Source of the DNA: Acidobacteriota bacterium
GTDB lineage: Bacteria; Acidobacteriota; Terriglobia; Acidiferrales; UBA7541
Direction: 5' to 3'
NCBI GenBank assembly: GCA_013289835.1
Contig: JABCZG010000019.1
Location: 1-64,000, forward strand
Length of the DNA stretch: 64,000 nt
Part shown: positions 46,839-56,306 of the stretch, in pieces
Layout: every line of letters begins with the position of its first letter
How positions within the stretch are numbered: position 1 is the first letter of the stretch
Program-made: the position numbers and the translations under genes
Notes under the pieces: model-generated
Database searches by the model: none
What the model was told of the DNA's origin: nothing
What the model saw: only the letters and a program-made list of their open reading frames with translations

Positions 46839-47345
46839 ATGAATCCTCGAACCATCCTGGGCATTTTCTTCCTTGGCTCCATCACCACGGCTTCCACATC
46901 CTTTGCTCAATCGGATCCCTCCGCACCCATTCCGATACTGTCCCTGACCATTCCGGCCGCCCCGCCCACCGAAGCAACGCCGAAGCTCTCGCTGCCTGCC
47001 CCGAAACCGGCACCCTTAACGAGAGCGCCCGTTTCCGTGGCGCATCCTTCCAAAGCAAGATTCATCATCCTAAGCGCCGCGGTTTACGGCGCGAGTCTGG
47101 CAGACATGCACCAAACACTCGCGGTCCGAAATTTCTACTGGTGGTATGAAACGGACCCGCTTGCCAGGCCTTTTGTCCACCTTCCCACGTCTGCCTATTA
47201 CGCCACCGGGCTGGCCATGGCTACCGGCGTTAACTGGCTCAGTTGGAAAATGGCCCACTCCCGCAGATGGAACAAACTCGCGCCCATCCCGCAGCTCCTC
47301 ACCATCGGCGGCAATCTCTATGGCTACCGCTCCAATCGTTATTGA
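46839..47345 (+). CDS. Exported hypothetical protein
   Basis: Unrecognised; 168 aa. A signal peptide (GIFFLGSITTASTSFAQS) is followed by a Pro/Ala-rich stretch (about 25-65) and a compact C-terminal region with one or two hydrophobic segments (FIILSAAVYGASLADM; YYATGLAMATGVNWLSW). WWYETDPLARPF is a distinct motif that may mark a family. It may sit in the inner membrane, or be anchored after export. recQ follows 108 bp later on the same strand. Function not assignable. Confidence 0.7.
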   Translation: MNPRTILGIFFLGSITTASTSFAQSDPSAPIPILSLTIPAAPPTEATPKLSLPAPKPAPLTRAPVSVAHPSKARFIILSAAVYGASLADMHQTLAVRNFYWWYETDPLARPFVHLPTSAYYATGLAMATGVNWLSWKMAHSRRWNKLAPIPQLLTIGGNLYGYRSNRY

Positions 47346-47453
47346 TTGCCCTTAACCCGGCTGACACGCCGTTTTTTATCGAAAATTGCACTTGACACTA
47401 GGCGAAATAAAAGCGAAAATTTCCGTGCCCTCTACCGGGCCTGGGAGTTCTGT

Positions 47454-49409
47454 ATGGCCGCACCTACCATCGCGGAGCAAACCCGCGAACTCATCCCGCC
47501 TCTCGAAGACCGCACCAAAATCCACGAGTTCCTCCATCGCTTCTGGGGCTACGAAACTTTTCGCCCCGGCCAGGAGGCCATCGTGCACAGCCTAGCAGCT
47601 GGGCGCGACGCCTGCGTCATCATGCCCACAGGCGGCGGCAAATCCCTTTGCTACCAGCTTCCCGCCGTGTTGGCTGCTGGCCGCACCGCCGTCGTCATCT
47701 CCCCGCTTATCGCACTGATGCAAGACCAGGTCGCGCAGCTCCTGCAAATGGGCATCTCCGCCGCCTGCCTGAACGCCGCTACTCCTCCCGAAGACCGCGC
47801 CTACATCCTCCAGCAAGGCGCCACGGGTAAATACCAGCTTCTCTATCTATCGCCCGAGCGCATCGCTCTCGCTGGCACGGTGGACTGGCTTAGGAGCCTC
47901 CCCATCTCCTTCTTCGCCATCGACGAAGCCCATTGCATCTCCGAATGGGGCCATGAGTTTCGCCCGGAGTACCGCCAGCTCAGCCGCTTGCGCGAGCTTT
48001 TTCGCGACCGCCCCATCGCCGCCTTCACCGCCAGCGCCACCAAGCGCGTTCGCGGCGACATCATCGAACAGCTTCGCCTCCGCGATCCTTACAAGCATAT
48101 AGCCAGCTTCCGTCGCCCCAATCTGCGCTATATCATCCGCCAGTCCAACGGCCGCACGCAGGACGAACTCCTCCTACGCGCGGTACGACAGGTCACCGAT
48201 GGCAGCGTGATCGTCTACGCGCCCACCATCGCCCGCGTTGGCGAAACAGTGGACTTCCTTGAAGAAAACGGCATCGCCGCCATCGGCTATCACGGCCAAA
48301 TGGAATCCCGCGCCCGCCGCGAAAACCAGGAAAAATGGATGGCCGACGAAGTCCGCATCCTGGTCGGCACCATGGCCTTCGGCCTGGGCATCAACAAGCC
48401 CGCCGTCCGCGCCGTCATTCATCTCGCGCTCCCAAAAAGCGTCGAGCAGTATTATCAGGAAGCGGGCCGAGCCGGCCGTGATGGCCTCCCCGCCGATTGT
48501 TTTTTGTTCTGGCAAAAGAAAGATTACGGCCTGCACGCCTACTTCAACGGAAAAATCGAAGACTACGCTGAAAGAGAACGCGCCTGGCAGCGCTACCGCG
48601 AAATTGAGACCTTCATCAATTCAGACGGCTGCCGCCAGCGCCATATTTGCCAGCACTTTGGCGAAACCCCCAAATGGGAATCCTGCGGCAATTGCGACGC
48701 CTGCGCACCGGCCCCGGATTGGCTCAACTTTGCGTTCGACCACGTCAAGCAAGCAAACTCCGCTTCGCGTCCAATATCGCCAGTACCCTCGGCACAACCC
48801 GCAGCTTCGGTTCAGCCGCAGGTTTCAAGATCGAGTCCTAAACCGTCGGTAGATCGAGAATTGAATGACTACCTGCGGGAGTGGCGGCGGAACACCGCCA
48901 GGGAGAAGGGCGTTTCCGCCTTCGTCGTCCTCCATGATTCTGCGCTCGAGGATCTGTGCCTCGTCGAACCCTCAAACTTGCAGGAACTCCGCCGCGTCTC
49001 CGGCTTTGGCGATAAACGCGTCGAAATGTATGGCAAGGAAATTCTCGACGCCCTCCGCCGCTTCCGCGAAGGCGAACGCGCCACCAACGAAGGCAAGTTA
49101 AAAGTCTCCTCCCCCGCCAAAGAAACCCTGCGCCTCCTCGAAGAAGGGCGCACCTTCGAAGAGATCGCGCAAATCCGCTCGCGAACCCTCCGCGCCGTCG
49201 TCTCCCTGGTCGCTGACCTCATCGAACGTGGCGAAGCCGTCTTCCAGCCCTGCTGGTTAGCTCCCGAACGCTACAACCAGATCGCCGCCACTTGCCGCCA
49301 GCTCGGCATGGACCGCCTCAAGCCCCTCAAAGAGGCTCTACCACCGGAAATCCCCTACGAAGAAATCCGCCTTGTCATCGCCCGCCTCCGCACCGAAACC
49401 GCACCCTAG
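47454..49409 (+). CDS. recQ: ATP-dependent DNA helicase RecQ
   Basis: A 3'-5' DNA helicase acting in recombination and stalled-fork repair. The start is ATG 47454 (MAAPTIAEQ), as an upstream ATG at 47346 adds unlike residues. The 651-aa protein has Walker A TGGGKS (59-64), DEAH in AIDEAHCISEWGHEFRPEY, helicase motif VI with QEAGRAGRDGLPA, a zinc-binding module (CRQRHICQHFG...CGNCDAC) and a HRDC domain (about 490-570). The classical RQC winged helix seems reduced, and the extra C-terminus (EETLRLLEEGRTFEEIA...) resembles the repeat found in longer RecQs. Probably functional. Confidence 0.93.
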   Translation: MAAPTIAEQTRELIPPLEDRTKIHEFLHRFWGYETFRPGQEAIVHSLAAGRDACVIMPTGGGKSLCYQLPAVLAAGRTAVVISPLIALMQDQVAQLLQMGISAACLNAATPPEDRAYILQQGATGKYQLLYLSPERIALAGTVDWLRSLPISFFAIDEAHCISEWGHEFRPEYRQLSRLRELFRDRPIAAFTASATKRVRGDIIEQLRLRDPYKHIASFRRPNLRYIIRQSNGRTQDELLLRAVRQVTDGSVIVYAPTIARVGETVDFLEENGIAAIGYHGQMESRARRENQEKWMADEVRILVGTMAFGLGINKPAVRAVIHLALPKSVEQYYQEAGRAGRDGLPADCFLFWQKKDYGLHAYFNGKIEDYAERERAWQRYREIETFINSDGCRQRHICQHFGETPKWESCGNCDACAPAPDWLNFAFDHVKQANSASRPISPVPSAQPAASVQPQVSRSSPKPSVDRELNDYLREWRRNTAREKGVSAFVVLHDSALEDLCLVEPSNLQELRRVSGFGDKRVEMYGKEILDALRRFREGERATNEGKLKVSSPAKETLRLLEEGRTFEEIAQIRSRTLRAVVSLVADLIERGEAVFQPCWLAPERYNQIAATCRQLGMDRLKPLKEALPPEIPYEEIRLVIARLRTETAP

Positions 49410-49539
49410 GCGGATGGATGCATTCGCCGCGCCAAACGAGTGGCCGCTTCTTGTGAGGTAGCCCCGCGTGTCCGTCCCATGATTGTCGAAGGGGGCGGCA
49501 CATTCTGTTTGACATCAGGAGTTTGCGATCGGTCAAAAG

Positions 49540-49968
49540 CTACGGTGTCCGGAGGCCGACGGCAGAGGCGAGCGTGGCCTGATTCCTATCGAATGTGCAG
49601 AAGGAGCTGGCCCGCAGAGCAAGCGCCGAGGCAACGTGCAGGACATCCAAAGCGCGCGTGCCCAGCAGCCGCGTGTGGGTTCCCGCGATGCGCCGGGCAT
49701 GCCCGAAGGTGGCAGCGGAAAGAGGTAGGATGCGGATCAACCCGTCATGCACATCCTTGGAAAACGAAAGCTGGACGGTTTGGACTTCCGGAACTCGCAA
49801 CTCTTTGCGAAAAATGCGCCAATTAAGCGCGCTGATGAACTCGAACTCGGCAAAGTCGGTCGCAAGAAGAGGCGGCTTGATGCGCTTCATGATGGCGGCA
49901 GCCGCAGACGAGTTGGCGTCTGGCACGTAAAGCGAGAACAGGAAGCTAGTATCCGCGCAAACGATCAA
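49540..49968 (-). CDS. PIN-domain toxin (VapC family)
   Basis: A 142-aa PIN-domain ribonuclease. The first acidic residue is in CADTSFLF (D6), with E and D residues in DFAEFEFISALNW and ALDVLHVASAL, and the final acidic strand FCTFDRNQ. VapC toxins usually cleave tRNA or rRNA. It starts with TTG, overlapping the antitoxin stop by four bases, a classic coupled arrangement. Active-site acids seem intact. Confidence 0.88.
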   Translation of the reverse strand: MIVCADTSFLFSLYVPDANSSAAAAIMKRIKPPLLATDFAEFEFISALNWRIFRKELRVPEVQTVQLSFSKDVHDGLIRILPLSAATFGHARRIAGTHTRLLGTRALDVLHVASALALRASSFCTFDRNQATLASAVGLRTP

Positions 49969-50207
49969 AACCGTTCCCGCTCGGCGGCGAGTTGCTCGGC
50001 GCCGGAAACCTTCAAGCGCTTTTTGCCGAAGGTCTTTTTCTGTCGGGCCAGAAAGTCCGGAAAGTTCGCAGGAGCAGCAGGATCCGGCGGGAGCAAGCGG
50101 GCAATCACGCGTTTGCGCTTAGTGATGTGGATTTCCTCGCCGTCGCGGAGAAGGTCTTCCACTGCGGAAAAGCGGTAACGAAGATCGCGAACGCTGGCTT
50201 TCTTCAT
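49965..50207 (-). CDS. Antitoxin of VapBC-type module
   Basis: An 80-aa protein from ATG 50207; longer frames to 50288 lack a good start. Its N-terminus (KKASVRDLRYRFSAVEDLLRDGEEIHITKRKRVIARLLP) fits the PhdYefM/ribbon-type fold for DNA binding, with a C-terminal charged tail that should wrap the toxin. Its promoter contains an 8-bp inverted repeat covering the start codon, so it should repress its own operon with the toxin as co-repressor. It overlaps the toxin gene by four bases. Confidence 0.82.
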   Translation of the reverse strand: MKKASVRDLRYRFSAVEDLLRDGEEIHITKRKRVIARLLPPDPAAPANFPDFLARQKKTFGKKRLKVSGAEQLAAERERF

Positions 50208-50230
50208 GTGATACATTTTAGCATCACATG
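50205..50230 (-). promoter_or_regulatory. Probable VapBC operator palindrome
   Basis: CATGTGAT (50205-50212), ten-base spacer, ATCACATG (50223-50230): a perfect 8-bp inverted repeat covering the antitoxin start codon. Confidence 0.6.
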
Positions 50231-50359
50231 AGTTGGCCAGCAAGAAAGATTCCCGGCAACATGCCCCGGGGTTCACCCGAATGCTCAAACTGACTCGCGT
50301 GAAGGATTAACAATGCCGGCAGTCGAAAAAAATCACCGGAATGAACAGCGGAGAAGATA

Positions 50360-50412
50360 GGAGACGGCAGTCTGTGATAGCGACCCTGCCGTCTCCGTAT
50401 TTGTTTTTTTTT
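50360..50412 (+). terminator. Strong rho-independent terminator facing + strand
   Basis: GGAGACGGCAG (50360-50370) pairs with CTGCCGTCTCC (50386-50396), an 11-bp perfect stem, followed by a T-rich tract GTATTTGTTTTTTTTT. No + strand gene ends here. It points to an unannotated short transcript from the 150 bp upstream, or is a terminator used with another element. Confidence 0.7.
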
Positions 50413-50434
50413 GCTTTATTGGAACTTGCGTGGA

Positions 50435-51595
50435 CTATTCTTCGTCGCCGTCGAGGCCGTCGACAGGCGTGATGGTGCCGAAGAGGCCGTCGGTTTCATT
50501 GTTAGGACCAGCGGTGAAATACAGCGTGTTTGCGAGCCCCGCTGTCCCATCGTTGCCGAACGTAAGCGACCACAGCCCATCAATGAACATGAGCGAATTG
50601 TCAGGGTTCCTTACGAAGCCGATGAACTTGTGGGTGAAGCCATTGAACGCGGCGATCCAGCCGCTGCGGAAATTACCAACGAGAATGGCGTTGCTGAACT
50701 CGCCGAAATCCCGGGTGGTCCACACCGTGCCCCAGGGTGCATTGAACCAGTCGCCGTGCTCGAGGTGGCCGATGTGTTTGCCTTCTGGAGTGAAGAGTTC
50801 GACGAATCCGAAGCCAGTCCCGCCGACGGGATCGTGCCTGGGCGCATCCTGCTTGGCGTAGGTGACGAACAGAATGCCCCCGATGTTCTGAACATTGAAT
50901 GGAGCGAAACCCGCCGGGACGCGGTCGCCATCATGATCGTCGCCGTCATGGTCGCCATCCCCATTGGGATTGAACGCATCGTCACCAAGGTGCACGCGCT
51001 TGAAGTTCGTATCATAAACCTCGACTCTCGCCGACCTGAAATTCGTGACGTAAAGAAACTTGTTGCCATTGATTTCGCCGGAGGTCGCGCCCTTGTAGAC
51101 GGCGCCATTGGGCCCGCCATTTTGGGAGTTGTCAACGACCAGCACGGCGCTTTGTCCGCTGTTCCAGCCGGAGATTGTTCCGTCCTCCGTCGCGAAAATG
51201 AAATGAGCAGACTTGCCGGGGGCCACCAGAAAATCGGTGGCGCTGCCGTTGAAAACCACACCCGTCGGAGCGGACTGCGTACCAGGCGCAAAACCCGGGG
51301 GCGGTACTGTGACCGTGCCGGTGCCATTAATGGGAATAGCCACGCCCGCGCCGGTATATAACGTGGAGGTGCCGGAATTGTTGTTGGCGACCCAGAAAGG
51401 GCTGCCGTTCGGGGATCGTGTGAGTCCCCAAGGGTTCTTTAAATTGGGATCAGTAGGGTTGGGCGTGGAAATGGAGGCCAGGTCAGAAACGAGGTTCGTT
51501 TGTTTGTAATGTTGCGCTTGTGCTACGGCGGGGAGCAAGAAAAGCGAAAGTGCAAAGACTGGAACAGACTTCCAGGACTTCCATGTGGACAGCAT
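50435..51595 (-). CDS. TIGR03118 family exported protein
   Basis: A 386-aa exported protein of the TIGR03118 family, known in soil bacteria and of unknown function. The N-terminal signal (FALSLFLLPAVAQAQ) is followed by a six-bladed-propeller-like repeat set; hallmark blocks are NPWGLTRSPNGSPFWVANNNSGTSTLY, APWGTVWTTRDFGEFS and NALYFTAG-type motifs near the end. An Asp-rich DGDHDGDDHDGD insert lies near residue 217-228 and may bind calcium. Monocistronic, with an orphan terminator facing the opposite strand just after its stop. Confidence 0.88.
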   Translation of the reverse strand: MLSTWKSWKSVPVFALSLFLLPAVAQAQHYKQTNLVSDLASISTPNPTDPNLKNPWGLTRSPNGSPFWVANNNSGTSTLYTGAGVAIPINGTGTVTVPPPGFAPGTQSAPTGVVFNGSATDFLVAPGKSAHFIFATEDGTISGWNSGQSAVLVVDNSQNGGPNGAVYKGATSGEINGNKFLYVTNFRSARVEVYDTNFKRVHLGDDAFNPNGDGDHDGDDHDGDRVPAGFAPFNVQNIGGILFVTYAKQDAPRHDPVGGTGFGFVELFTPEGKHIGHLEHGDWFNAPWGTVWTTRDFGEFSNAILVGNFRSGWIAAFNGFTHKFIGFVRNPDNSLMFIDGLWSLTFGNDGTAGLANTLYFTAGPNNETDGLFGTITPVDGLDGDEE

Positions 51596-51893
51596 TTAAG
51601 AATCCTTCCAAAGCTAGATTTTCGGTGCGAAACACGTCCCATGTGCTCGCAGACGAACTTCCGCCGGCTGGACTCGCGCTGCTTTGATGCAAGCCGTATT
51701 CCAAGGTTACAAGCCCGGCCGGCGATGATCTGCGCTTGAGAACAAGGAACTTGCCTGAGCGGTACTACACCGATCGGAGGTAAGTTCCAAAAATCTGAAG
51801 CAACGAATCGAAGAGAATACCGAAGACTGGAGGGATTTATTCCCGGTTCGCCTGGAGCCCGGGGCGATTACGACCGTATGGGGGGAAGACTAG

Positions 51894-53300
51894 TTAGGCA
51901 GCGCGAAGCACAATCAAACTAATTTCCGGTGGTACACCCAGGCGGACGGGAGCGCCGACGGTTCCGAGGCCACGATTCACGTAAAGATGGGCCATGGCTG
52001 ACAAAGACGAGGCGAAGAGCGAAGGGCTAAACGTCCGGGGACCGCGCGAATTCGGAGCCGCACGGTCGGTGGGTGCGGGCGCGAACAGCGGACGCTGGTA
52101 AAGACCGGCGATGTAGTCGGTGATGAAGCGAGCCGGGCTTAGGCGATGATCGAGAATTTCCACCTGGATCTGGCCGCCGTGCGTGTGGCCGGCGAGAGAA
52201 AGTTCGATGCCGAGTCCGGCCGCGCGATTGAAGGTGTTCGGATTGTGCGACAGGAGAATATTGGGCATGTCGCGGCGAACAAGCGGCGCGACATTGGCCA
52301 GAGTCTGCTGCCGCTGGCCGCGCGGAGTGCGTTCACGCTGGTAGTCCACGCCTATGAGGTTGAACTGTGCACCCTTGAAAGCGATTGCGGCGTTCTCGTG
52401 TCGTAAAAGCTTCATCCCAGCCTGGGTGTAAAGTTCAGCGGCTTCGTCTTCCACGCGCGCGTATATTTCATGATTGCCGTTGCAGCCCCACGTGCCGAGC
52501 GGCGCATGCAAACGACGAACTTCATCCACGCAATCGGAAATGGAGTCGCCCACGCCAGTGATGAGATCGCCGGTGACGACGGCGAGATCGGCGCCGAGAT
52601 CGTTAGCCATATCCACGGCGCGGCGCACTTGCGAGCGGGACATGTAGCCGCTCAGGTGAATGTCGCTGATCTGCACGATTTGCATGCCGTCCAGCGCAGC
52701 CGGCAAATTGTGCATGGGAATTTCAATGCGGCGCACCTGATAGTTCAGGCGCTCGGCGGCAAAACCATACATCGCGCCGAGAAATGGAGCGGCGCCGGCA
52801 GCAGCGGTGGCAGCGCGAAAAAAGTAGCGCCGGCCGGGGTCCGCAACGATCTCAGGAGCATCGGAAGCGGCAGACGATCGTGTGGCTGCAGCTGACGGGG
52901 CTACGGATTCTTTGGCGGCTGCGGCATGCAGCCATCTCCAGACGCGCTCCAGCCCGTGAACAACCTTCACGGCCAAATACCCAAACAGCGCGCTGAAAAA
53001 CCACAGACCCGTGAGCACGGAAACCATCGAGGGCTGCGGAACGATGCGGCGCTGGCCAAGACTGAAACTCCCCGCGATGGTGAAGATAACGACCAAAAGC
53101 GCCGCGATATAGGCCACTCGGACTCCCACGCGGAGCGAGACCCGGCCCCAATTTGCGGTCACCCGCCAGAGTGCCCGATACCAGAAGCGCTGGGACATGT
53201 ACAGCAGTGTCAGGATGCCCAAGACGATCGCGATTCTCAGCACTAAATAGCCCCAATTCACGTTGGTGGTGCCCCCAGGCACGAACCTTAAGTTTAGCAT
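51894..53300 (-). CDS. Membrane metallophosphoesterase
   Basis: A 468-aa calcineurin-type phosphoesterase from ATG 53300 (the frame to 53438 is shadow-like). Four or five hydrophobic segments fill residues 10-130, then a linker, a possible Tat-like or membrane segment (RRYFFRAATAAAGAAPFLGA) and the catalytic domain (about 200-430). Metal motifs are DIHLSG, GDLITG, GNHEIY and GHTHGGQ. The YkuE/YaeI-like group acts on phospholipids or other phosphoesters. The active site would face outside if the segment exports it. Divergent from the DinB-fold gene. Confidence 0.87.
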   Translation of the reverse strand: MLNLRFVPGGTTNVNWGYLVLRIAIVLGILTLLYMSQRFWYRALWRVTANWGRVSLRVGVRVAYIAALLVVIFTIAGSFSLGQRRIVPQPSMVSVLTGLWFFSALFGYLAVKVVHGLERVWRWLHAAAAKESVAPSAAATRSSAASDAPEIVADPGRRYFFRAATAAAGAAPFLGAMYGFAAERLNYQVRRIEIPMHNLPAALDGMQIVQISDIHLSGYMSRSQVRRAVDMANDLGADLAVVTGDLITGVGDSISDCVDEVRRLHAPLGTWGCNGNHEIYARVEDEAAELYTQAGMKLLRHENAAIAFKGAQFNLIGVDYQRERTPRGQRQQTLANVAPLVRRDMPNILLSHNPNTFNRAAGLGIELSLAGHTHGGQIQVEILDHRLSPARFITDYIAGLYQRPLFAPAPTDRAAPNSRGPRTFSPSLFASSLSAMAHLYVNRGLGTVGAPVRLGVPPEISLIVLRAA

Positions 53301-53462
53301 GTGCGGTCCCGGGAATAGAGCATGACGCAGGCCTCTTTGCTGCGTAAGATGAACCCCCGCGGAAGACAGACGTTTTGACGGCAAATTCGTGGAAACGCCT
53401 GACAGGGTGATGCGTCTGAAGGAATGAACGTCCGACACCCGGACGAATCGGAGGAGAAACTT

Positions 53463-54032
53463 ATGACGAAGTGGAACGTGGTTGCGGGCCTCGTGTTGGC
53501 GGCAGGGCTGGCGGTCCTTCCCCTCGTGTCACAGGAAAAGAAACCCGAAGCACCCAAGCCTGCGGTGAGTCCGACGCAGGCAGTTCTCGATCAATGGAAT
53601 GACATCGGCCGTAAACTGATCGCCATGGCCGAGGATTTTCCCGAGGACAAGTATGAATTTAAACCGAATCCGGAGCAGCGCAGCTTCCGGGAGGGCCTGC
53701 TGCACGTCGCGGACACCAACTATTTCTTCACCAATCCGGTGAAGGGAGAAAAACCACCCACGAAAGAAGATTTCTCAAAAGACACCCTCAAGACCAAGGC
53801 GGCAGTGGCCGCCTACGTGAAGAAATCCTTTGCCGATGGCGCGGCGGCGATCAAAGCCAAAGGCGATGCGGGACTGAATACCCTGGTCGTCGATCCGTAC
53901 GCCAATCAGAAAGTGCGCGTGATTGATTTTGCGTACGGCTTCATCGAGCATTCGGGCGAACACTACGGGCAGCTGGTTGTCTACTACCGTGTGGCAGGAA
54001 TGGTGCCGCCGGAGTCGCGGCCGAAGAAATAA
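53463..54032 (+). CDS. Exported DinB-fold protein
   Basis: A 189-aa protein from ATG 53463 (GGAGGAG upstream). A hydrophobic N-terminus (VVAGLVLAAGLAVLPLVS) gives a signal or anchor. The DinB four-helix bundle (about 40-185) has the metal-type histidines in LLHVADTNYFF and EHSGEHYGQL. These DinB-fold proteins are related to thiol transferases and are distinct from DNA polymerase IV, despite the shared name. Exported members are common in Acidobacteriota; the substrate is unknown. A terminator follows. Confidence 0.88.
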   Translation: MTKWNVVAGLVLAAGLAVLPLVSQEKKPEAPKPAVSPTQAVLDQWNDIGRKLIAMAEDFPEDKYEFKPNPEQRSFREGLLHVADTNYFFTNPVKGEKPPTKEDFSKDTLKTKAAVAAYVKKSFADGAAAIKAKGDAGLNTLVVDPYANQKVRVIDFAYGFIEHSGEHYGQLVVYYRVAGMVPPESRPKK

Positions 54033-54063
54033 GAGGTAAGGAAAAAACGAAGTAACCAGGAAA

Positions 54064-54100
54064 CGGTGGGCGCGGTGCTGAGCACTGCGCCCGTTTTTTT
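54064..54100 (+). terminator. Rho-independent terminator after DinB-fold gene
   Basis: GGGCGC (54068-54073) pairs with GCGCCC (54087-54092), with inner pairing of GTGCT and AGCAC, followed by GTTTTTTT. Confidence 0.8.
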
Positions 54101-54111
54101 GTGACTTATGA

Positions 54112-56244
54112 TTAGAAGGTTGCAGCTCCAGTGGCGCCATTCTCGAGGAGGGTGGTCAGTTGCTTGGGATCGCTAGTGGGCGGGAGACAGGTGTTGCCGG
54201 AACAGACTATGGCGAGAGGCTTGTTGGCAGGAAGATGCGGGAGCGTTTCCTTTAGGGCTCCGGCAAGATGGAGTTGCGGCGTTTCCGCGGTGACGCGCAA
54301 GACGGACTTGCCGAAGCGGTAGACGCGGTGGGCGGCGTCTTCGAGGGCTTGCGCGGCGGGGTCGCTCGAATCCCCGGTGATGACGACTTGCAACGGATAA
54401 TGCGCGAAAAGCGTGGCGGCGAGGCCGTAGGTCGCGGCGAAGAGGCCGTATTGCGGGGCGATACCTGCGAAGGCTTCGAGCGTTCTCTTTGCGAACGCGT
54501 GATAACGCTCATCGCCGGTGAAGGCGTGCATTCGAATCAGCGCGATGGCGGCAACGGAATTGGCGCTGGGCGTCGGGGAATCCTGGAACGGTTTGCGGCG
54601 GACATCGAGGCCACCCATGGGCGCAGCGTCGGACGGGCGATCGAAAAAGCCGCCGCCTTCGGCGTCTCCGTAGCGCGCGATGGCGAGATCCATCGTTTTT
54701 TGCGCGGCGGTGAAATAGCGCGGGTCGAGCGTGGCCTCGTAAGCGTCCAGAAGCGCGATGACGCTGAAGACTTGATCGTCGAGCGAGCCTTCCAGCGCAG
54801 GGCCGCCGATGCGATGGCCGAAGCCGCGGGATTCGCTCCAGACTTCCTTCAACATGCGGTCGAGGGTTTTCAGGGCGAAGGCGCGGCACTGTTCCGCGAT
54901 CCATGGTGTGAAGAGCGCGTGAGATGCTGCCAGGAATGCGGACACGAACATCGCGTTCCAGGCAACGTACATCGTTTTGTCAACGAATGGCGTAGGACGT
55001 TGAAGGCGCGCCTTCATCATTTTTGCTTCTGCATTCGACTTTATGGTGACGATATCCCACGCATCGCGCTCCAGAATTTGGGCGATCTCCTCGAAACCGC
55101 GTGCGATCCAGAGAACATTCTTAGCGGGATTGTGATGCATTTCGCCGTGGGCTTCGACGTCGTAGTAAAGCTCGATCACCCGAGATTCTTCAGGAGTTAA
55201 GGCGGCACGAACTTCTTCGAGCGTCCAGGTGAAATAGTCTCCATCATCTTCAAGCGAATAGTCTGCGTCCTGGCTGGCGTAGAAGCCACCGTTTTCCTCA
55301 TCGGACAGGACAGAAATTACCCACATTACAATGCTTTGAGCGGTGTCAGTAAACGAGGCCTCCCAGTCGTGTTTTTCACTCAATTGAGCGGCATGCAAGT
55401 AGTTTTTGAGGAGCTCGGAATTGTCGTAAGACATTTTCTCGAAGTGGGGCACGAGCCAGCGCTCGTCCACGGAGTAGCGGTGGAAGCCGCCGGCAAGCTG
55501 GTCGTAGACTCCACCGCGGGCCATTTTTTCGAGGGTGGTTTCGGCCATGGCCAGGAGATGTTTTTCTTTCGTCTGTTGATAGCGCTCGAGGAGGAGATCG
55601 ATGGCCGAAGCATGCGGAAATTTCGGAGCGCGGCCGAAGCCGCCGTTCTTGATATCGAAGAGTTTAGTGATCGAGCTGATTTGCTCCTCGACGACGCCGA
55701 GATCGAAGTCGGCGCGCGCGCCAGTGAAGATTTCGGCCTGCGAGACGGCGTCGGCCAGAGAATTGGCGGCGCGCTCCAGTTCGGCACGTTTGTTGCGGTA
55801 GGAATCGGCGACGGCCAGAAGGATGCGGCGAAAACCGGGGCGGCCCATCTGATCTTCGGGCGGAAAATACGTGCCGCCGAAAAACGGTTTCCCGTCGGAA
55901 AGCAGAAATCCGGTGAGCGGCCAGCCGCCCTGCCCGGAGATGGCACTGATGGCGGATTGGTAGCGGGAATCCACGTCGGGGCGCTCGTCGCGGTCCACTT
56001 TTACCGGAACAAAATGTTCGTTGATGATTTTCGCGATTTCAACGTTCTCGTAGCTTTCGCGGTCAATGACATGGCACCAGTGGCACCACACGGCGCCAAT
56101 GTCGAGAAGAATCGGCTTGTCCTCTGCCTTCGCGCGCGCGAAGGCTGCGTCGCCCCATTCGTGCCAGTCAATGGGCTGATGCGCGGCGGAACGCAAGTAG
56201 GGGCTGGCGGAATCTTTCAGGCGGTTTTCAGGATGGTCGCTCAA
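54112..56244 (-). CDS. DUF255 thioredoxin-domain protein (YyaL/SPATA20 family)
   Basis: A 710-aa protein with an N-terminal thioredoxin-like domain (about 1-170), whose active site reads WCHWCH (53-58), and a C-terminal (alpha/alpha)6-barrel with N-acylglucosamine 2-epimerase-like folds (about 190-700). The opening NRLKDSASPYLRSAAHQPIDW and the block GQGGWPLTGFL are family hallmarks. The role is not established; it may reduce or transfer thiols. It has no signal peptide, so is cytoplasmic. The DUF2203 gene is upstream on the same strand. Confidence 0.93.
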   Translation of the reverse strand: MSDHPENRLKDSASPYLRSAAHQPIDWHEWGDAAFARAKAEDKPILLDIGAVWCHWCHVIDRESYENVEIAKIINEHFVPVKVDRDERPDVDSRYQSAISAISGQGGWPLTGFLLSDGKPFFGGTYFPPEDQMGRPGFRRILLAVADSYRNKRAELERAANSLADAVSQAEIFTGARADFDLGVVEEQISSITKLFDIKNGGFGRAPKFPHASAIDLLLERYQQTKEKHLLAMAETTLEKMARGGVYDQLAGGFHRYSVDERWLVPHFEKMSYDNSELLKNYLHAAQLSEKHDWEASFTDTAQSIVMWVISVLSDEENGGFYASQDADYSLEDDGDYFTWTLEEVRAALTPEESRVIELYYDVEAHGEMHHNPAKNVLWIARGFEEIAQILERDAWDIVTIKSNAEAKMMKARLQRPTPFVDKTMYVAWNAMFVSAFLAASHALFTPWIAEQCRAFALKTLDRMLKEVWSESRGFGHRIGGPALEGSLDDQVFSVIALLDAYEATLDPRYFTAAQKTMDLAIARYGDAEGGGFFDRPSDAAPMGGLDVRRKPFQDSPTPSANSVAAIALIRMHAFTGDERYHAFAKRTLEAFAGIAPQYGLFAATYGLAATLFAHYPLQVVITGDSSDPAAQALEDAAHRVYRFGKSVLRVTAETPQLHLAGALKETLPHLPANKPLAIVCSGNTCLPPTSDPKQLTTLLENGATGAATF

Positions 56245-56306
56245 AGTTGCTCACAGTTTGGATTTGCTAGGGCGCACCGGCCTGAACACCGGCCGCGACA
56301 AGGAAA

